A stretch of 64,000 nucleotides of DNA from Halichoerus grypus (Eukaryota > Chordata > Mammalia > Carnivora > Phocidae): the NCBI RefSeq assembly GCF_964656455.1, contig NC_135720.1, positions 110,496,696 through 110,560,695 on the forward strand, read 5' to 3'. A program made the position numbers and the translations under genes. Under the pieces are notes generated by a model that had not been told where the DNA came from, ran no database searches, and was given only the letters and a program-made list of their open reading frames with translations. Below, in pieces: positions 61,116 through 64,000 of the stretch (within the stretch, counting starts at the first letter, position 1; every line of letters starts with the position of its first letter).

Positions 61116-62566
61116 TATCCTGTCTCCAATGGTTATTACATTTCAACACTCTGCTTATGCACCTTCCATGGAAGTACCTAACCGCTAAGACTAGTTCCTG
61201 CTACCTCCTATGTACACAAAGACCCAGCTGCCTCAGGTGGGACAGGGGTGGTGGAAGAGGAGCAGATCCTAGGGCAAGTATGGGAACAGAAACAAGCACC
61301 CCTTTCTGTTCTATTTAGAATCTTCTTATCTAAATAAAATTGTGCAATTTCTCTAGATACATCTCTTGATAATCCTACTTGTCCTCTGCTCTTAGAATAT
61401 GATTTATAAGACTTACTCTTTCTACCATTTTCTTCCCATTCCTGCAAACTCTCTGAATTTCTGTGGACTGTACTCATAGTATTTAATTTATACAAAATCA
61501 GCTTCGTGTTTAATTTTCTCTCATGTTAATTTTAGAAATCTGTCCAAAAAAGTTTCTTTACTATTATAGGATGATATAAATAAGGATTTTCCCCTAATAG
61601 CAAAAGGAAAGCCAGTTCTTTTCATTTGAAATTTTATTTCTTTTAATGGTCAGAAATGGTAAAACATGCTTTCTTGCCTTTTCATGAACCCCACAGACAG
61701 AAGTCAAAGCTTTCTCTTCTCAACTACCTTGATGCTCCCTACAGGTCATATACTAGGTCTCTTTAAAAAGGCAGATGAGGGTGGATAGCCACAAACCACT
61801 TGTTCATCTGAAAAACTGCAGCCACCATCTTTGTTGGTTAAATGTTTTCCTACTGCACGATTTACTTAAAGGGTACCACCAGGAACTCCATCCTACAGAG
61901 GTGTCACTTCCTTGTTTTAGTTTCTCCATCAGCAAGACCTGTCCTGCCTACCCAACTAAACCGTATTACTTCTCCCTACAGATTTTTCAGTTACTCATTG
62001 TAACTGACAAATTACCCTCAACAGATAATCTTTCGTTTTTATAACCTGCTTGGATATTTTAGAGTTCAACAACATTACAATGCATTGATTTTTTAAAAAA
62101 TATTACATTTATAACATCAGTATAGAATAAGGTAACACTATTAAGGTGAGACAGAGAGAGAAGCAAGATTAAGAAACCCAAGAGAAAGATATACTTCTCA
62201 AAAGCCACATGCCCAAGTCCCCTAATTTCTGTTCTTTGACCACAAACCTCAGTCCATGACCATGAGGATTTTAAGACTCTCAGAGTGCTAAGACTGGTCT
62301 TGAATTTCTGTTCTCTCTTTTCCAGTATTTCCAAAAAACTAAGATCAGCCACAGTTTATTTTCATTTATCCAAAGGGAAATTTGAGAGAATCCATGAATT
62401 ATCCATATTTTTCTATAACTATGTGTAAGATAGGTATACTATTTTCATTCAGTTTCTTAGAATACTCACTTAGAAGTTAAACTGCCTAAAAATATGGATT
62501 AAGACTTCCACTTACTCTGCAGTTACATGAAGCCTAGAGGTTTTCAAATTATACCTTATAAAACTA

Positions 62567-62904
62567 CAGTTGACCCTTAACACAAATTTAAATTGCTTTA
62601 AAGAGGGTCCACTTATACACAGATTTTGTTTTTTTGGATACATGGTACTGTTAATGTACTTTCTCTTCCTTATGATTTTCTCAATAAAACTTTCTTTTTC
62701 TCTAGCTTTATCGTAAGAATATAGTATATAATACATATAACATACAAAATACCTTATCAATCAACTGTTTCTGTTCTCAGTAAGGCTTCATCTATCTGGT
62801 CAACAGTAGGCTATTAGTAAAGTTTTTGGGGATTCAAAAGTTACATCCAGATTTTCAACTGGGGGGGGTAGTGCCCCTGACCCGTGTTTTTTAAGGTTCA
62901 AATG
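62567..62904. mobile_element. Tigger-like (TcMar) DNA transposon
   Basis: A 338-base element with inverted ends (cagttgacccttaaca and, reversed, catttgaaccttaaaaaac), flanked by TA at 62565-62566 and 62905-62906. Internal text (gggtccacttatacacagat, gctttatcgtaagaatatag, caacagtaggctattagtaa) matches a widespread mammalian non-autonomous family. No coding capacity. Confidence 0.8.
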
Positions 62905-63306
62905 TATACAACTGTCCTGAGCAACTGAACAGTACATGTGACTACAGCCATTTATTTCTACCGTTGATTATATCTGAAGAGGCCTGGAAGGAAGGAACAG
63001 TCCAGAAGTCTTCAAATAATAATGGACTCCCCCCCCCGCCAGTACTTGGTCTCCAAAGCATGAATGACATGCCTAAGGGTTACACCTGATCTGGTCATGA
63101 GCCTTTTGCCAGGAAGACTGAAAACAGCTGTTCTTTATAGAAAAACACTGAGTACAGGGGTAGGGTGGGAAAATGGGTAAAGAAGAGTGAAACACTAATT
63201 CAAATTTTTGGCTTTTTGTTAAAAACATACATATAAAAAGTCAAATATTCCTACATCCATCATCTCACTCCTATGAAGCTTAACTACCCACCCTGTGAGT
63301 GTTCTT

Positions 63307-63493
63307 TTTTTTTTTTTTTAAGATTTTATTTATTTATTTGAGAGAGAGAGAGCACATGAGAGGGGGGAGGGTCAGAGGGAGAAGCAGACCCCCCGCTGAG
63401 CAGGGAGCCCGATGCGGAACTCGATCCTGGGACTCCAGGATCATGACCTGAGCCGAAGGCAGTCGCTGAACCAACTGAGCCACCCAGGCGCCA
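63307..63493 (-). mobile_element. CAN-SINE, reverse orientation
   Basis: Reversed full-length SINE with long T-run, body variant (cacatgagaggggggagggtc), and head ctgagccacccaggcgcc. It has a perfect 14 bp duplication, ctgtgagtgttctt, at 63293-63306 and 63494-63507. Confidence 0.96.
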
Positions 63494-63596
63494 CTGTGAG
63501 TGTTCTTAACGTCCAACTGTTTTGCCTGTCTGGCTAATAATGCAAGCCGACAGGGGCAGGGGCAGAACGGACTGTATTTAGTACTCCACTGGTGCA

Positions 63597-63618
63597 CAAC
63601 AACAACAACAACAACAAC
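63597..63618. repeat. (AAC)n microsatellite
   Basis: About seven tandem AAC/ACA units, seen directly, next to a single unrelated unit break (gcaac). Confidence 0.9.
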
Positions 63619-64000
63619 GCAACAAAGAATATCTCTGTAACAGGGACTGAGTCCTTAATGATGTAATCTTGCAATGAGAGACGGTCATCTTGTGGCTTGT
63701 GGTCCAGGTTTAATGTAAGGTAAAAAATGTTTGAACATTTATATTTTGATATTTAAAAAAAAATCAGCTTGAATGCATAACTAAGTAGATGCTAAAATTA
63801 AATAGCTGATTTGTTTTTAAACCGTTTTTGTTTCTAATTTAGCATCAGCTTAATTCAGCTCCTCTCTCTACCTATTGCTTTGTTTCTCCCACCCAAGATC
63901 TAGTCTTTTGACTCCTTATTCCCAGGGTAAATCCTCCAGCTTATGAATAAATACTTCTGTGCCTCATTGTTACTCTTCCTCAAGCGAGACTAAATGGACC

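Larger units (their letters stand above)
51307..64000 (-). other. ZFAND3: ZFAND3 intron upstream of the penultimate exon (3' portion)
   Basis: No further ZFAND3 exon was found to the right edge, which fits the very large introns of this gene. The interval contains SINEs at 55532, 58925 and 63307, L2 at 52.2-52.9 kb, old LINE remnants at about 57.9-58.5 and 59.95-60.33 kb, two Tigger-like elements, a split MIR, and unique AT-rich DNA (53.0-55.5, 55.8-57.9 and 61.2-62.5 kb) without a gene. Confidence 0.85.

Noticed and set aside
1..64000. tRNA genes, CRISPR arrays, operons, phage or plasmid features
   Set aside because: All tRNA-like matches are heads of CAN-SINEs; direct repeats are SINE target-site duplications or microsatellites. 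The DNA is mammalian nuclear sequence.

Overview
This is nuclear DNA from a carnivoran mammal. Twelve copies of the tRNA-Lys-derived Carnivora SINE (CAN-SINE/SINEC) are present, with the diagnostic gcgcctgggtggctcagt head, CT-rich body and aaataaataaaatctt tail. The subfamily resembles that of bears, pinnipeds and mustelids more than the dog-specific SINEC_Cf; this is my inference from remembered consensus forms. There are also a carnivore-type L1, older L1s, L2, MIR and DNA transposons. Coding sequence is sparse: only three exons, belonging to two genes, can be supported.

The genes are arranged tail to tail. At the left end, on the plus strand, lies the terminal coding exon of BTBD9 (1312-1509). 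On the minus strand lie the last two coding exons of ZFAND3: the terminal exon (20154-20308, followed by a 3' UTR running down to about 17.94 kb) and the penultimate exon (51139-51306). A 30.8 kb intron separates them, and the sequence from 51307 to the right edge is the next intron upstream. The two ZFAND3 exons join in phase 1 to give a complete AN1-type zinc finger. BTBD9 and ZFAND3 are also convergent neighbours on human 6p21.2, so the window is the carnivoran counterpart of that interval.

Region by region: 1-1311 is the end of the last BTBD9 intron, with an old L1 scrap and one SINE. From 1510 to about 17.94 kb is BTBD9 3' UTR plus intergenic DNA that is GC-rich, CpG-dense in places and poor in young repeats, with L2 and L1 remnants at about 8.0-8.7, 12.15-12.85 and 15.0-15.5 kb. 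From about 18 kb onward base composition falls abruptly to AT-rich sequence crowded with SINEs, L1 and L2.

The most complex mobile element is a 2.9 kb L1 at 43927-46819. It has a 5' inversion (twin priming), a 10 bp target-site duplication and a later SINE nested inside it. A Tigger-like transposon has split a MIR near 60.4-61.1 kb.

The two genes are not known to share a pathway: BTBD9 is a BTB-domain cullin-3 adaptor-type protein and ZFAND3 is an A20/AN1 zinc-finger protein. I found no RNA gene, CRISPR array, operon or new gene system. The best leads for undescribed function are unique, non-repeat blocks that look like conserved regulatory DNA (about 2.06-2.39, 23.22-23.71, 32.64-33.01, 47.93-48.30 and 54.72-55.18 kb) and a CpG-rich, LTR-like patch at about 51.8-52.1 kb. 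All of these need comparative data.
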